DNA of 64,000 nucleotides, from assembly GCA_003259005.1 (NCBI GenBank), contig QLII01000004.1, positions 1 to 64,000 of the forward strand, given 5' to 3'. Shown piece after piece: positions 17,342 to 26,642 of this stretch. The position numbers and the translations under genes were made by a program. The notes below the pieces were generated by a model. It saw nothing but the letters and a program-made list of their open reading frames with translations, searched no databases and was not told the origin of the DNA. This DNA comes from Spirosoma telluris (GTDB taxonomy: Bacteria; Bacteroidota; Bacteroidia; Cytophagales; Spirosomataceae). Each line of letters begins with the position of its first letter. Positions within the stretch are counted from its first letter, which is position 1.

Positions 17342-17599
17342 ATGTTTTACGCAAAATGCTACCAGCGCGACGGTCTATTCAACTTTTATAAAGTCGATGA
17401 AACAAAGAATCCCATAGTGGTTGAGGTCGTTTGCTTTCTGAATGATCCACCGCACCTGCGCGTCGATACGTATAGCAGCGATACCCCGAGCGGACGAATT
17501 GAAATTGATGCGCTAAAAAATTATTATCCCCGGATCAGCGAGGACGAGTACAAGACCGCTTTTGCGAAGGCAACGGCTACTAATTTTAAGATTCTGTAA
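17342..17599 (+). CDS. Small hypothetical protein
   Basis: An 85-residue protein beginning MFYAKCYQRDGLFNFYKVDE with TYSSDTPSGRIEIDALKNYY in the middle. It starts four bases after the previous stop, so it belongs to the same operon. No signal peptide, membrane segment or catalytic motif is visible. Family unknown. Confidence 0.55.
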   Translation: MFYAKCYQRDGLFNFYKVDETKNPIVVEVVCFLNDPPHLRVDTYSSDTPSGRIEIDALKNYYPRISEDEYKTAFAKATATNFKIL

Positions 17600-18163
17600 C
17601 ACAAATCTGGCTTGGCACTTAGAGCCACTTAATAGCGAGTTGAAACGACCGGGAACTGTAGTTTTTGATGAGAAACAAGCCAATACAACCAGAACGTTGC
17701 GCGTGGTATAGGCCAAGCTTACGCCTTTTACCGACTGCCACGAAAATGCCCGGCTGTGTGGCCCCGTCCGCGACGGTTAAAGTAATCCAGTAGAGGTCAA
17801 GTTATGTCAGAGCGAAACAGCTCACGGCCCCATCGTCCGCTACCCTTTTTTATCGTTAATGAGCAGGCACAAGGTTAGGCAGTATAACAATAATCTTATC
17901 GAAGTTGTAGTCAAACGGACAGATGGTTTTAATGATCTCGGAGCCTAGTATAAAAAGCTAAGGCATGCTATTTGCTAGTTGAGCTAATTTATTCGCCATT
18001 TATTAAACTTTATGTTAGATTACTGTTCATTTTCAGCATATTAGCCTAACCAATTCTTATGGTGTGGATAGAAAGCAAAAAGAGCCAGGCCGCTTAGCCA
18101 GCTCTTTTTTTTGCTACAAGCCACCCGAAGCTTTCCTGTTGGTAGTATAACAAAACGACCTTA
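17600..18163. other. Non-coding stretch with a repeated GC-rich motif
   Basis: No credible gene in about 560 bases. A segment near 17747-17770 (GCCCGGCTGTGTGGCCCCGT) nearly repeats the one at 13806. The remainder is AT-rich with a terminator near its end. Confidence 0.4.
18077..18109 (+). terminator. Rho-independent terminator
   Basis: Nine-base arms AAAAAGAGC / GCTCTTTTT enclosing an inner partial stem, followed by more T. Confidence 0.7.
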
Positions 18164-18463
18164 ATGTGTAACCCCCACCCGTCCGCTAATTCACTTTTTG
18201 CTGAACTGATGCTGGCTAAATCAAGATTTGTGGCACTGACGACCGAGTCAGGCAAGGAGCAGATTGCGGATCTGTTTACTCAATTCCGGGAGTTGCTCTG
18301 GCAACTCATAGTCATCGCGCCAGATTCATCACCTTATTCCTTCGCCTGGAACCTGATCAACATACATGCAAAAATTGACCTATTGGAGTTTCAGCAAGGG
18401 AATCAACTGGCACTGGCGAGGATACAAGAGAAGGTAAATGAGGCGGTTCAGAGACTACCCTAG
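18164..18463 (+). CDS. Small hypothetical protein
   Basis: A 99-residue helical protein beginning MCNPHPSANSLFAELMLAKS, with QIADLFTQFRELLWQLIVIA and a C-terminal amphipathic helix (ALARIQEKVNEAVQRLP). Soluble, no signal peptide. I do not recognise it. It sits alone between two terminators. Confidence 0.5.
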   Translation: MCNPHPSANSLFAELMLAKSRFVALTTESGKEQIADLFTQFRELLWQLIVIAPDSSPYSFAWNLINIHAKIDLLEFQQGNQLALARIQEKVNEAVQRLP

Positions 18464-18629
18464 TGGCTTTGATAAGTGAACGTCTAATTCAGGTAACTGA
18501 CAAATCAGCTCTATTAACTTTTTAAAGCGTTTACAAAGTGGTTAATTAAACTGAAAAATTAAGACTTGTCTGTTGCAGCCAATACAATAAAACGTCCATA
18601 GCTGCGTTATAGTCTTGTTACGTTTTTTC

Positions 18630-18656
18630 AGCCCCAGTGGTCCTACCGCTGGGGCT
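18630..18656 (+). terminator. Rho-independent terminator
   Basis: Arms AGCCCCAG / CTGGGGCT followed by TTTTT. It lies upstream of the ATG at 18681, which argues against the longer open frame that begins at 18615. Confidence 0.7.
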
Positions 18657-18680
18657 TTTTCGTTTAATGAGTTAGGTTCC

Positions 18681-18884
18681 ATGATCCAGGTTTGTTTCTG
18701 CCTGGCTAAACGGTTTAGTCCTTCACCTTTGTTTTTTACACTTAACTTTTGGTCGCCTGAGCTTAAGGATTCCTCGCCTACTCCAGATCCGGAGGACGAA
18801 CTCGATGATCCGTATGTACACACTGTCTCTACAGAGGAATTTATCGAAATAATAGAACAGGCCAGTCAAGAGGAGGCTGATTAA
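18681..18884 (+). CDS. Small acidic protein of a two-copy family
   Basis: A protein of about 67 residues whose acidic C-terminal half, DELDDPYVHTVSTEEFIEII, is followed by EQASQEE. It is nearly identical to the protein at 42043-42228 (EELDDPYVHTVSTEEFVETV then EQASQEK). The N-terminal halves differ. The ATG at 18681 is the first one downstream of a terminator. The conserved block is a short acidic helix preceded by a D-D-P-Y turn; it could be an antitoxin, anti-restriction or partner-binding peptide, but nothing proves this. Confidence 0.5.
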   Translation: MIQVCFCLAKRFSPSPLFFTLNFWSPELKDSSPTPDPEDELDDPYVHTVSTEEFIEIIEQASQEEAD

Positions 18885-19333
18885 ACGTTGGTTCCCTACA
18901 GAGCCTATCCTGCGATTGTTGGGATGGCTGCTGGCGTAGGCAAAACCCTGCCAGACTATCTTGCACATCAACAATCAGATTGCACCTACCTAAGTAGACC
19001 AGATATCAATAGCCGAATTTTGTCAACCGAAAAGCTATACGTCAATCATTTTGTGAATGTTTTCAGCCTTTTCGGAGATGGCCGATGTTTAAAATAGCGG
19101 TTAACTTATTGAGCCTTTTCGTGAACGAATAAATATTATGTAGTGATTGTACTTAAACAATAGTTGGCTGGGACAATACCTTTAACTAGCAATCACAAAA
19201 AGTATTGTTATTTCTAGATTGCCTTATTGACTTATTAATGTTGATTCCAGGTGGCTATAGACAGATTCTTCTCGTCCATCTATAGCTTTAGCCCTTCAAT
19301 TAACAATGATTTAACATATCGTTTGTTCAAGCT
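18885..19333. other. Gene-free stretch
   Basis: About 450 bases without a credible gene. An open frame starting at a TTG (18888) lacks protein-like character. CCTTTTCGTGAACGA at 19114-19128 matches the core of a dispersed repeat seen also at 21611, 36551 and 42311. Confidence 0.35.
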
Positions 19334-19927
19334 ATGACGCCTAAACAAGCCCAGCGGCTGATCAAAAAAATAGCCGATATCAAACGAGCCTTAGCCGCCG
19401 AAAAACGCAAGTTTGGCGGTTATGATGACTCCCGTGGACTGCGTTATTTACCCACCCGTTATTACATCCAGCTAGCCGATTACAAAGGGGGACTAACGTA
19501 TACCCACTGGTTCGCCAGAACCTTTCCCGATGACATTGGCTTTCCAGACTTTCTATTTGAATGGGCGGTGCTGCTTTACAAAGGGGGCAAACTAGACTTG
19601 GCCAAAACGAAAATCTGGCAGACCTTCTGTGTCAATACATATGTACTGGATAAATTCTTTGGCCATCCCATTCAACCGCTCCTAAAATACGAATGGTCTA
19701 ATCTGGCTCAAGCAGGATTCACCGAGTATTTCACGTATTCACATCAGCAAACCGATTTGCTTGATTTCAGTCAATGGCTGGAGGAGTTTATGGCCAGCGA
19801 GCTCTTTATGAGCAGAAAAGCTCGGTATCTCACCCTATATCAAGGATTGCTGGTAGAAGAGGATCTGGAAATTAGAGACTATTTACGTCAGGAAGCTCAT
19901 CAGCTCGAAAACCAGAGTAAATTCTAA
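19334..19927 (+). CDS. Conserved hypothetical of Bacteroidota
   Basis: A 197-residue soluble protein beginning MTPKQAQRLIKKIADIKRAL, then DDSRGLRYLPTRYYIQLADY, KGGLTYTHWFARTFPDDIGF and FLFEWAVLLYKGGKLDLAKT. The sequence has the feel of a well-conserved Bacteroidota family with TPR-like helices in the second half. I recall similar uncharacterised proteins but no function. It is preceded by an AT-rich gap and followed by a clear terminator, so it is probably monocistronic. Confidence 0.7.
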   Translation: MTPKQAQRLIKKIADIKRALAAEKRKFGGYDDSRGLRYLPTRYYIQLADYKGGLTYTHWFARTFPDDIGFPDFLFEWAVLLYKGGKLDLAKTKIWQTFCVNTYVLDKFFGHPIQPLLKYEWSNLAQAGFTEYFTYSHQQTDLLDFSQWLEEFMASELFMSRKARYLTLYQGLLVEEDLEIRDYLRQEAHQLENQSKF

Positions 19928-19939
19928 AAAACACGATCT

Positions 19940-19982
19940 TACAGATTGTAAGACATACCTGAATTTTGTCTTACAATCTGTA
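19940..19982 (+). terminator. Perfect hairpin terminator
   Basis: Sixteen-base perfect arms (TACAGATTGTAAGACA and complement) with an 11-base loop, 12 bases after the stop of the 19334 gene. Confidence 0.65.
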
Positions 19983-20025
19983 TTACCTATCATAACATCG
20001 ATTATATAACAGTTCTTAAGATCAA

Positions 20026-20868
20026 ATGAAGTCTTGGTTAGCTTTCCTTACTTGCTGGGCTAACGCTTTATTGAGCTTTGGTCAGGATGGCTTCATTGTA
20101 GGCAATCCCTGTCTTGCTTATTGGCAAGTTGGCCAGCAGAAAGAGACGATCATTGTGTTGCATGGAGGGCCAGCAGCTCAACATGAGTATCTACGGCCAG
20201 AGTTTGATGCTTTACAGCAAAATGCTAAAGTCATTTTTTATGATCAGCGAGGTTGTGGAAAAAGTCAACAAGCCAACAGTTACACCTGGCAAGAACATGT
20301 AGCTGATCTAAGACGAGTCATTAAGCAAGTGGCTAAAAAGCAGAAAGTATTTTTAGCCGGTTCCTCTTGGGGAAGCACACTGGCTATTATCTATGCTTAT
20401 AGCCATCCTTCAGATATTAAAGGATTAATTTTATCTGGCACCTATCAATGGGAAGGTGAAGCGAAAGAGTATGTACCACATAGTTGGCCTGTGCATTATC
20501 CGCCCCATCGAGAATCCTTTGAAGAAAAAAGGATCCTGATGAACCCCCTTCCAACTAGTGAGGTAGCCGTAGATACGATCACCGTTTCTAAAACGATAGA
20601 ATTATATACAGGTTCGCCGATGTCAGAAACCAGAATGAGCTTTATTTCCGCTCCTGTTGCCGACTGTTTACGGCAGATAAAGGTTCCTATTCTACTATTT
20701 AATGGTCCTCTAAGTCAATCTTTTGATTGGGTTGAAAGGTACGTAAAGCTATTCCCTAATGTGGAGTTGCATACATTGGCTGCGGCTGGTCATGATGCTT
20801 GGTTTAGCAACCCAGATTTATTTTTCTCCATTAGCAATGAGTTTATCAGGAAAACAGTAGATAAATAG
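20026..20868 (+). CDS. Alpha/beta hydrolase, prolyl-iminopeptidase-like
   Basis: A 280-residue alpha/beta-fold hydrolase with an N-terminal signal-like segment (MKSWLAFLTCWANALLSFGQ). The family signature is clear: oxyanion loop IVLHGGPAAQH (HGGP as in prolyl iminopeptidases), strand motif FYDQRGCGKS, nucleophile elbow LAGSSWGSTLAI (Ser in G-S-S-W-G), and a C-terminal His in AAAGHDAWF. The acid is probably the Asp in SFDWVERY or a nearby residue. The G-x-S-W-G-S-x-L elbow supports the iminopeptidase branch. Substrate unknown; periplasmic location inferred from the signal. It stands alone after a terminator. Confidence 0.8.
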   Translation: MKSWLAFLTCWANALLSFGQDGFIVGNPCLAYWQVGQQKETIIVLHGGPAAQHEYLRPEFDALQQNAKVIFYDQRGCGKSQQANSYTWQEHVADLRRVIKQVAKKQKVFLAGSSWGSTLAIIYAYSHPSDIKGLILSGTYQWEGEAKEYVPHSWPVHYPPHRESFEEKRILMNPLPTSEVAVDTITVSKTIELYTGSPMSETRMSFISAPVADCLRQIKVPILLFNGPLSQSFDWVERYVKLFPNVELHTLAAAGHDAWFSNPDLFFSISNEFIRKTVDK

Positions 20869-21110
20869 TATCAGGTAAACATAACTGCACATATGCAACC
20901 TAACTGATAATAATACAATTTTCAATTCCGTGATCACAATTGCTAAAAAGCTTGCCTAAACGACTTTTCACTCTGAAACGAACCGTCCTAGCGTTCAATA
21001 AAGAACTAGGCTACTTACCAACCATCCAGTCAGGTGCGTACCAATCACTAACCTGGTTTGGTAATATGACCGCTTCTATCGTCCTTGGGCCAAACTTTAA
21101 CCTTATCACA

Positions 21111-21302
21111 ATGCCCACAGGAATCGTCAAATTTTTTAATGAGAGTAAAGGCTTCGGCTTTATCAAACCCGATGATGGTAGCGCTGATGTGTTTGTGCAC
21201 ATTTCGGGTACGAGCGAAGAACTCCGCGAAAATGACAAAGTAACTTACAATGTCGAGCAGGGCAAGAAGGGCTTGAATGCGGTCAACGTCAAAAGGACGT
21301 AA
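21111..21302 (+). CDS. Cold-shock domain protein
   Basis: A 63-residue CspA-type single-stranded nucleic-acid-binding protein: MPTGIVKFFNESKGFGFIKP with RNP1 (KGFGFI), then DVFVHIS (RNP2) and the beta-barrel end KGLNAVNVKRT. I chose the ATG at 21111, where the family normally begins; the open frame upstream is a long leader rather than coding sequence. Members act as RNA chaperones. A long 5' leader would fit the usual post-transcriptional control of csp genes, though no known element is identified here. A strong terminator follows. Confidence 0.9.
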   Translation: MPTGIVKFFNESKGFGFIKPDDGSADVFVHISGTSEELRENDKVTYNVEQGKKGLNAVNVKRT

Positions 21303-21336
21303 GGCCATCGGGTCGGTCCGCTGATAGTACAGGGAG

Positions 21337-21367
21337 AACAGAACAGGCTTTGGCAGCCTGTTCTGTT
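21337..21367 (+). terminator. Terminator of the cold-shock gene
   Basis: Perfect 12-base arms AACAGAACAGGC / GCCTGTTCTGTT, 34 bases after the stop codon. Confidence 0.75.
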
Positions 21368-21610
21368 GGTTTAGGGGTAAGATGGCCTCGATTAACTTAA
21401 TTTTACTTTTATTAAAGGTGGTTAGACAAACGTATTTAATCTCATTTAGGCTTATGGCATTTTACAAACGGTGGTTGAAGAAATACCGCAAATGACTAGC
21501 AATTAATGAGCCTCTTTACCGCTATGCTCATTCTTAAACATCTTTGATTAGTACTTTACCGTTTTGTCGTCTTTAACATAAGTCAGTACAAGTGTTAGCA
21601 ATAATTGTAC

Positions 21611-21659
21611 TTTTCAAAGTGTCCGTCCATAAAAGGCAACGGTTCCATGAACGATTTCT
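21611..21659 (+). repeat. Dispersed repeat with TGAACGATTT core
   Basis: ATAAAAGGCAACGGTTCCAT runs into GAACGATTTC. It aligns with 36551-36598 upstream of a serine recombinase and, more loosely, with 42311-42351; the core alone recurs at 19114 and 21721. Confidence 0.5.
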
Positions 21660-21834
21660 GGCTTCAACAAGAAGGGGAAGATTGTTCCAGAATTTCAGAA
21701 TGAGCGTTCATTCGTCGAAGGGTTTTCCTGAACGAAACTGTTAAAGCTAATAATTGTATTTAAGCTAGAAATAGAACAATATGATCTTATAAAATAAACA
21801 TTCCCCTAAATAGAATAATTTCAGGAGAAGATTC

Positions 21835-21925
21835 ACGGCCCTGTTATCGCTAAAGATGGTACTGATAGAAATCCACTGAACATCAATTTCATAAAAATAG
21901 CGTACAATCACATGTCTGTAAAATT
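21835..21925 (-). pseudogene. Possible RelE/ParE-type toxin remnant
   Basis: On the minus strand a short open stretch reads RHVIVRYFYEIDVQWISIST, then IFSDNRA. The strand pattern (I-V-R-Y-x-Y-E-I then I-S-I-S-x-I-F-x-x-R) resembles the C-terminal half of RelE/ParE-fold toxins. No N-terminal half or antitoxin is present. Weak evidence. Confidence 0.25.
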
Positions 21926-22346
21926 GTCAGCTCCAACTGCCCAGTCAGCTACTCATCTGTAATTTCATAATGAGATACGGTCCGCTCCGGCGTACCGGCC
22001 GTCGTGGTTGATTAATAACCGGGCTGCCGGAGCAGACGGCCATTTGACCGGGCCGCCGGGCGGACTATTGATCAAAGCCAGTAATAGCGTCACATAAAAA
22101 TGTTAGTAGTCTTGGAAAAACGCGGGGCCGCACGGGCGGGCGTTTTAATAGACGGTCTGTTTTAATAACTGTCAAGTGGTACGCCACCGCGGTACTTTCC
22201 GTAGCATACGGGTGACAACCCCGCTGAGTTTAATATACAAAAATTATAGCCTAATAATATTCGAGACTTATGTCTGCAAAGAGAGTTTGTATGTTTTCCA
22301 AAGGTTCCGTCGGTTTTCTACCAAGCAAAACAGGCCGCCGGTACGG

Positions 22347-22374
22347 TAGTAATAAATAGCTAGTAATAAATAGC
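22347..22374 (+). repeat. Tandem duplication, 14 bp x 2
   Basis: TAGTAATAAATAGC occurs twice in perfect tandem. Confidence 0.7.
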
Positions 22375-22590
22375 TTGCCAATGCGGAGGTTCACTAGGTA
22401 AGTTTCGCTGCTGACATCCAGTGCGCAACTGCCACAGAAACGCTTTCATAACGTCGCGTAAATCAAGTTATCGCTTGCGTTTAATGGGTAGAAAGGGCGA
22501 TATTTCGGTTCATTGATAGCCGCCAAACCGGTTAGTTTAGTAAACTGCTTAGTCTTCTCCTTATAGTTTGGCGACCACACGCGTTAAGTT

Positions 22591-25318
22591 ATGTATCGAA
22601 CTTTATTTTTACTCCTTTGCAGTGGGCTTTTGCCCTTCCTCGTCAATGCTCAACTTCAGGTTTCTTTTCCGGTTAGCCGGGTAGTTTTACAGCGGAATAG
22701 TTCAAATGAAGCAATAATTCATATAACCGGGAATTTTTCCAAGTCCGTCGACCGGATTGAAGCCCGGGTTCAAGCCCGAGATGGAATGGGGACCTCTACA
22801 GATTGGAAAACGATTCAGACTAATCCAGGTGGAGGGATCTATGCTGGAGATTTGACGATTCGTGGCGGCTGGTACGATTTGCAGGTACGGGGAATGTATG
22901 GCGATCAACTCGTCAATTCTACCGTTGTGGAGCGGGTAGGCGTTGGTGAGGTGTTTATTATCGCAGGTCAATCAAACGCGCAGGGGGTATATGATGATAT
23001 GGCTAGCGCCAGTGATGATCGTGTCAACTGTCTCAATTATTTTGATCCTACTGAATCCCAGGCTGATCCGTCAATTGATGTATTTAATCGATTTACCCAT
23101 TTGGATCAAGGAACGCGAATCGCTCCAAGGGGCCTAGGAACCTGGTGCTGGGGACGATTAGGTGATTTGCTTACCCAACGCCTAAATGTACCCATCCTGT
23201 TTTTTAATGCCGCCTATACCGGTACCGCTATACGAAACTGGCGGGAAAGTATTGAAAGAGGACGGGCAGAAAGTATTTATGTACCAGGAACCTTTTACGC
23301 AGACGGTCAGCCCTATGCCAATCTACGACAAGCGATTCAGTTCTATTCGCATATGCTGGGGGTTCGAGCTATCCTGTGGCATCAGGGCGAAGCTGAAAAT
23401 TTCGTACATACTAGCTATGAGAGCTATGTGAATGATTTAGGGTTTATTATCAACCGAAGTCGGCAAGATTCAAACAAGAATATTGCCTGGATGGTAGCGC
23501 GCGCATCCTATACAGGCGATTCGGCGGGAGGGCGGGCTGAGGTAATAGCCGCCCAAAACCAAGTTATTACGTCGATTCCAAATGTTTACGCTGGTCCATC
23601 CACCGATGGGATTCAAATCCCTCGCCAACGCCCACCTCGCACTGAAATAACCTACGATGATGTACATTTCGATGTGAATGGGCTTCAGGAAGTGGCCAAC
23701 GCCTGGAACAATAGTCTGAATGATTCCTTTTTCGCATCCTCCATTCCTCAGCCACCCGCACAGGCCCCGACCATGTCGGTTGCTTGCTCCACAACGAATC
23801 AATTGAGCATTAGCGTAAATGGCTCGTTTGCATCAGTGAACTGGAATTCTGGCGATACCGGCTCAACGATCGTGAAAGGAGGGGGAAGATACCAGGCGAA
23901 AATTAAAGATGGTACAGGAAATGTTCTGATCTCCCCGTTATTGTAGTAGCTAATGCCCCAACGATTCAGACCTCGGGGCCAACTACGTTTTGTACAGGAG
24001 GCAATGTCACTCTGACCTCATCCTACGACAATAATAGTATCTGGTCTACAAATGCTACTGGCCAACAACTACAGGTCACGGAATCGGGAAACTATTCAGT
24101 GCGTTACCTGGATGTAAGCGGTTGTACATTTGTCTCGCCTATTGTAGCAGTCCAGGTGAACCCTTTACCTGACATGCCTCGAATAGCTGCCAGCAGCGCC
24201 ACGACCTTTTGTCAGGGTGAGTCGACGACGCTGAGCACGGCTGAGCAGGCATCTTACCGGTGGAGTTCAGGGCAAACCTCGCGTAGTATTGACGTGCGCA
24301 CCCCTGGCGAGTACACCGTAACGGTAATGGATCAGAACGGGTGTAGTTCTCCGGCTTCATCGTTAATCAGGGTAGTTGTGAACCCTTGCCACCCACCCCA
24401 CTATTACAGCCAGTCGCTCAACCACCTTTTGCGCCGACCAACAGGTCACGCTTACGGCGACCGAAGATCAGTCTTACGAGTGGACAAGCAGGCAAGCAAC
24501 CCGTACTATCACCATCAATCAATCAGGCGCTTATTCGGTACGCACCCGCAATAATTTCAACTGCCTCTCTGCACTATCAACACCAGTAATCGTACAGGTG
24601 AATACCTTACCCCAAGCGCCAAGTCTTACCGCTAGTGGACGGACCGTTTTCTGTGCAGGTGATCAGGTCTCGCTAACGGCCAATAGCGCCCTTAAACCAT
24701 ACTGGTCAACGGGTGACTCTACACAAACGATTACGGTGGGGCAGTCGGGAAGTTATTCGGCCAGGGTACGGGATGCGAACGGGTGTGATTCACCACTAGC
24801 CACTGCCTTGCTTGTCGATGTGAAGCCCCTGCCAAGCGTGCCGGTTGTCAACCAGGTCGGTACGTATACCTTGGAGGCAACCGCTGCCCTGCCTGGGGAT
24901 ACCTATCGGTGGAATCTCAATGCCGATACACTTTCGGTCCGCGGACCTATCATCAAGGCAAGTCGATCCGGTCTTTATTCGGTTCAATCATTTATTAGTT
25001 ATAGCCCATCACTTACTTGTGGGTCTGCGGTATCCACAGGGTTGAATTTTACGGTCGATGAGCGCAATCAGGGGCTAAGTATTTACCCTAACCCAGTCCT
25101 ACGAAAGCAGTTTGGGTTGAAACATTAGCTAATCTGACGAATGCCGTTATCGGTATCTATACGCAATCTGGCCAACAAGTGGCCATCTTTAGAGTCCCTA
25201 CTTTTGATGAAACCAAACATCTTGATCTGACCACGCTAATGGGGGACTTTACATAATGCAGGTACAAGCCGAGAATGTCAACATCCGTAAACGATTTTTA
25301 CTTGGGGTAGGAAACTGA
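22591..25318 (+). CDS. T9SS-exported SGNH/sialate-O-acetylesterase-like protein with Ig-like repeats (frameshifts)
   Basis: Signal peptide MYRTLFLLLCSGLLPFLVNA, then a beta-rich domain, then an SGNH-hydrolase esterase domain with the block I Ser in VFIIAGQSNAQGVY, the block III-like ILWHQGEAEN, and a catalytic Asp/His pair in TYDDVHFDVNG. This matches the carbohydrate-esterase/sialate-O-acetylesterase group, so it probably deacetylates extracellular glycans. The C-terminal half has repeats of the type T-x-F-C-x-G, S-G-x-Y-x-V-x-V-x-D-x-N-G-C typical of SprB-like adhesion modules. The end (LSIYPNP, then IGIYTQSGQQV) is a type IX secretion sorting domain. Three or four frame breaks; the last (GGGGG near 25245) is cured by one G, giving the stop at 25318. 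About 905 residues. Confidence 0.85.
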
Positions 25319-25370
25319 CCTCCGGGCAAACCTACTGCTGGTACTGACGAAATCCTACATTTGCCGAGTA

Positions 25371-25396
25371 GCTTAACATACAAGTGATTATACAAC
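25371..25396 (+). repeat. Copy D of cassette-leader motif
   Basis: GCTTAACATA plus spacer plus ATTATACAAC, as at 7214-7240, 60 bases before the small gene at 25458. It is the only copy outside the 7-8 kb array. Confidence 0.6.
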
Positions 25397-25457
25397 ACCC
25401 ATTGCTAAACAGATATAACTGAAAGGTGTCTACAGTCTATTTCCAAGCATACATAAT

Positions 25458-25736
25458 ATGAAATACCTATTCTTTTGTTTGTGTATATGGTTTATGACAT
25501 CTCTGCCCACCTTTGGTCAGCGATGGACTGTCAATGACATTAAGAAGCAGATTCCTCTTATTTTCAAAGTTTTTGCATTACCATTGGGGAACAATAAATA
25601 TTATTTAACTGAGCAGTTAGATACTGAACTTGCTAGTTATTTCTGGACAGTAAGATCCTACTTAATGTTGCCTGCTGGTTACTCTAGCAATCCCACTCTC
25701 ATAGGATGGTATAAGATCAGGCAATGGTCTTGGTAA
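25458..25736 (+). CDS. Small secreted protein, probably truncated
   Basis: A 92-residue product with signal peptide MKYLFFCLCIWFMTSLPTFG and mature part starting QRWTVNDIKKQIPLIFKVFA. The frame runs into the 3' end of the convergent SDR gene (overlap of 20 bases), and the last residues (KIRQWSW) come from that overlap, so the original C-terminus has probably been lost. It is preceded by a cassette-leader motif. Family unknown. Confidence 0.5.
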   Translation: MKYLFFCLCIWFMTSLPTFGQRWTVNDIKKQIPLIFKVFALPLGNNKYYLTEQLDTELASYFWTVRSYLMLPAGYSSNPTLIGWYKIRQWSW

Positions 25737-26511
25737 CACCCCCATCTACCCGAACGGCGGCTCCATTAGTTGCTGAGGCCAGTGGACTCGATAGATAAAC
25801 CACCAGATTGGCTATTTCCTGGGTCGTGGCAAACCGTTTTATAATTGATGTTGGGCGGGCATGTTTGAAGAAGTCTTTTTCCATTTCCTCTACAGACACC
25901 TTACGGCTGGCTGCCATACTGCCGATAAAATCACCAACCCCTTCTGATAAGGTCGGGCCAGGCAGAACTGTATTAACGGTCACATCGGTGCCAGTAGTCA
26001 GTTCAGCTAACCCCCGCGAAATTGCCAGCTGAGCAGTTTTCGTCGTGCCGTAATGAATCATCTCTGTCGGAATTTGCAGCGCGGATTCGCTGGAGACGAA
26101 AATGATTCGTCCCCAGCCGTTGGCTAGCATGTTGGGGAAATAATGGCGGGAAAGGCGAACTCCACTCATCACATTGACCTCGAAAAACTTGAACCAGTCT
26201 TCATCGGGTATCTGCGTAAACTCCTTGGGCTCGAAAATACCCACGTTATTGATCAGTATGTCTACCTGAGGTAGTTCGGCTAGCAAGGTGTTTATTTCTT
26301 CGACCTGACTGAAGTCAGCCGCAATTCCTCGAAACCGGGTACCGGGTAATTCGGCCATCAATTGATGCACTAAGGCATCGACTCGATCCTTATTTCTGCC
26401 ATTCAGTATCACTTCGACTCCTTCTTGAGCGAGTGTTTTAGCAATGGCCAGCCCAATGCCAGCCGTTGATCCAGTTACCAAAGCAGTTTTTCCGCGTACC
26501 TGCAAATCCAT
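25717..26511 (-). CDS. Short-chain dehydrogenase/reductase
   Basis: A 264-residue classical SDR. Cofactor motif TGSTAGIGLAIA near residues 14-25, LNGRN after beta-2 (Arg suggesting NADPH preference), the structural motif NNVG in VDILINNVGIF, catalytic Ser in FVSSESALQ, and Tyr-Lys in YGTTKTAQ. The C-terminal LASATNGAAVRVDGGV is the usual end motif. Substrate unknown. It lies 131 bases downstream of the sigma-54 regulator on the same strand and could be co-transcribed with, or controlled by, the two-component pair. Confidence 0.85.
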   Translation of the reverse strand: MDLQVRGKTALVTGSTAGIGLAIAKTLAQEGVEVILNGRNKDRVDALVHQLMAELPGTRFRGIAADFSQVEEINTLLAELPQVDILINNVGIFEPKEFTQIPDEDWFKFFEVNVMSGVRLSRHYFPNMLANGWGRIIFVSSESALQIPTEMIHYGTTKTAQLAISRGLAELTTGTDVTVNTVLPGPTLSEGVGDFIGSMAASRKVSVEEMEKDFFKHARPTSIIKRFATTQEIANLVVYLSSPLASATNGAAVRVDGGVTKTIA

Positions 26512-26642
26512 TTTTTTCGTGTTTAAAGTTTAGTTCTTTATTCTAGTAGACCTGGTGCCCACTGGTTAGGATTGGTAATGGCTTAGAACGGTTATGGGCT
26601 TTTATAAAAAACGGGAAACAAATAAATGTATGGCTTAAGCAG

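Larger units (their letters stand above)
21368..22590. other. Long gene-free stretch with remnants and repeats
   Basis: Over 1.2 kb without an intact gene. It contains a dispersed-repeat copy (21611-21659), a possible toxin-gene remnant on the minus strand (21835-21925), GC-rich blocks (21975-22070 and 22120-22145, e.g. GGGCCGCCGGGCGG) and a 14-bp tandem duplication (22347-22374). It looks like a graveyard of mobile DNA. Confidence 0.5.

Noticed and set aside
18615..18680. Longer N-terminus for the small acidic protein
   Set aside because: This extension contains a rho-independent terminator (18630-18656), so it is unlikely to be coding.
18888..19097. 69-aa open frame starting with TTG, with a GVGKT string resembling Walker A
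   Set aside because: Too short, no surrounding ATPase sequence, poor start; GVGKT is likely chance.
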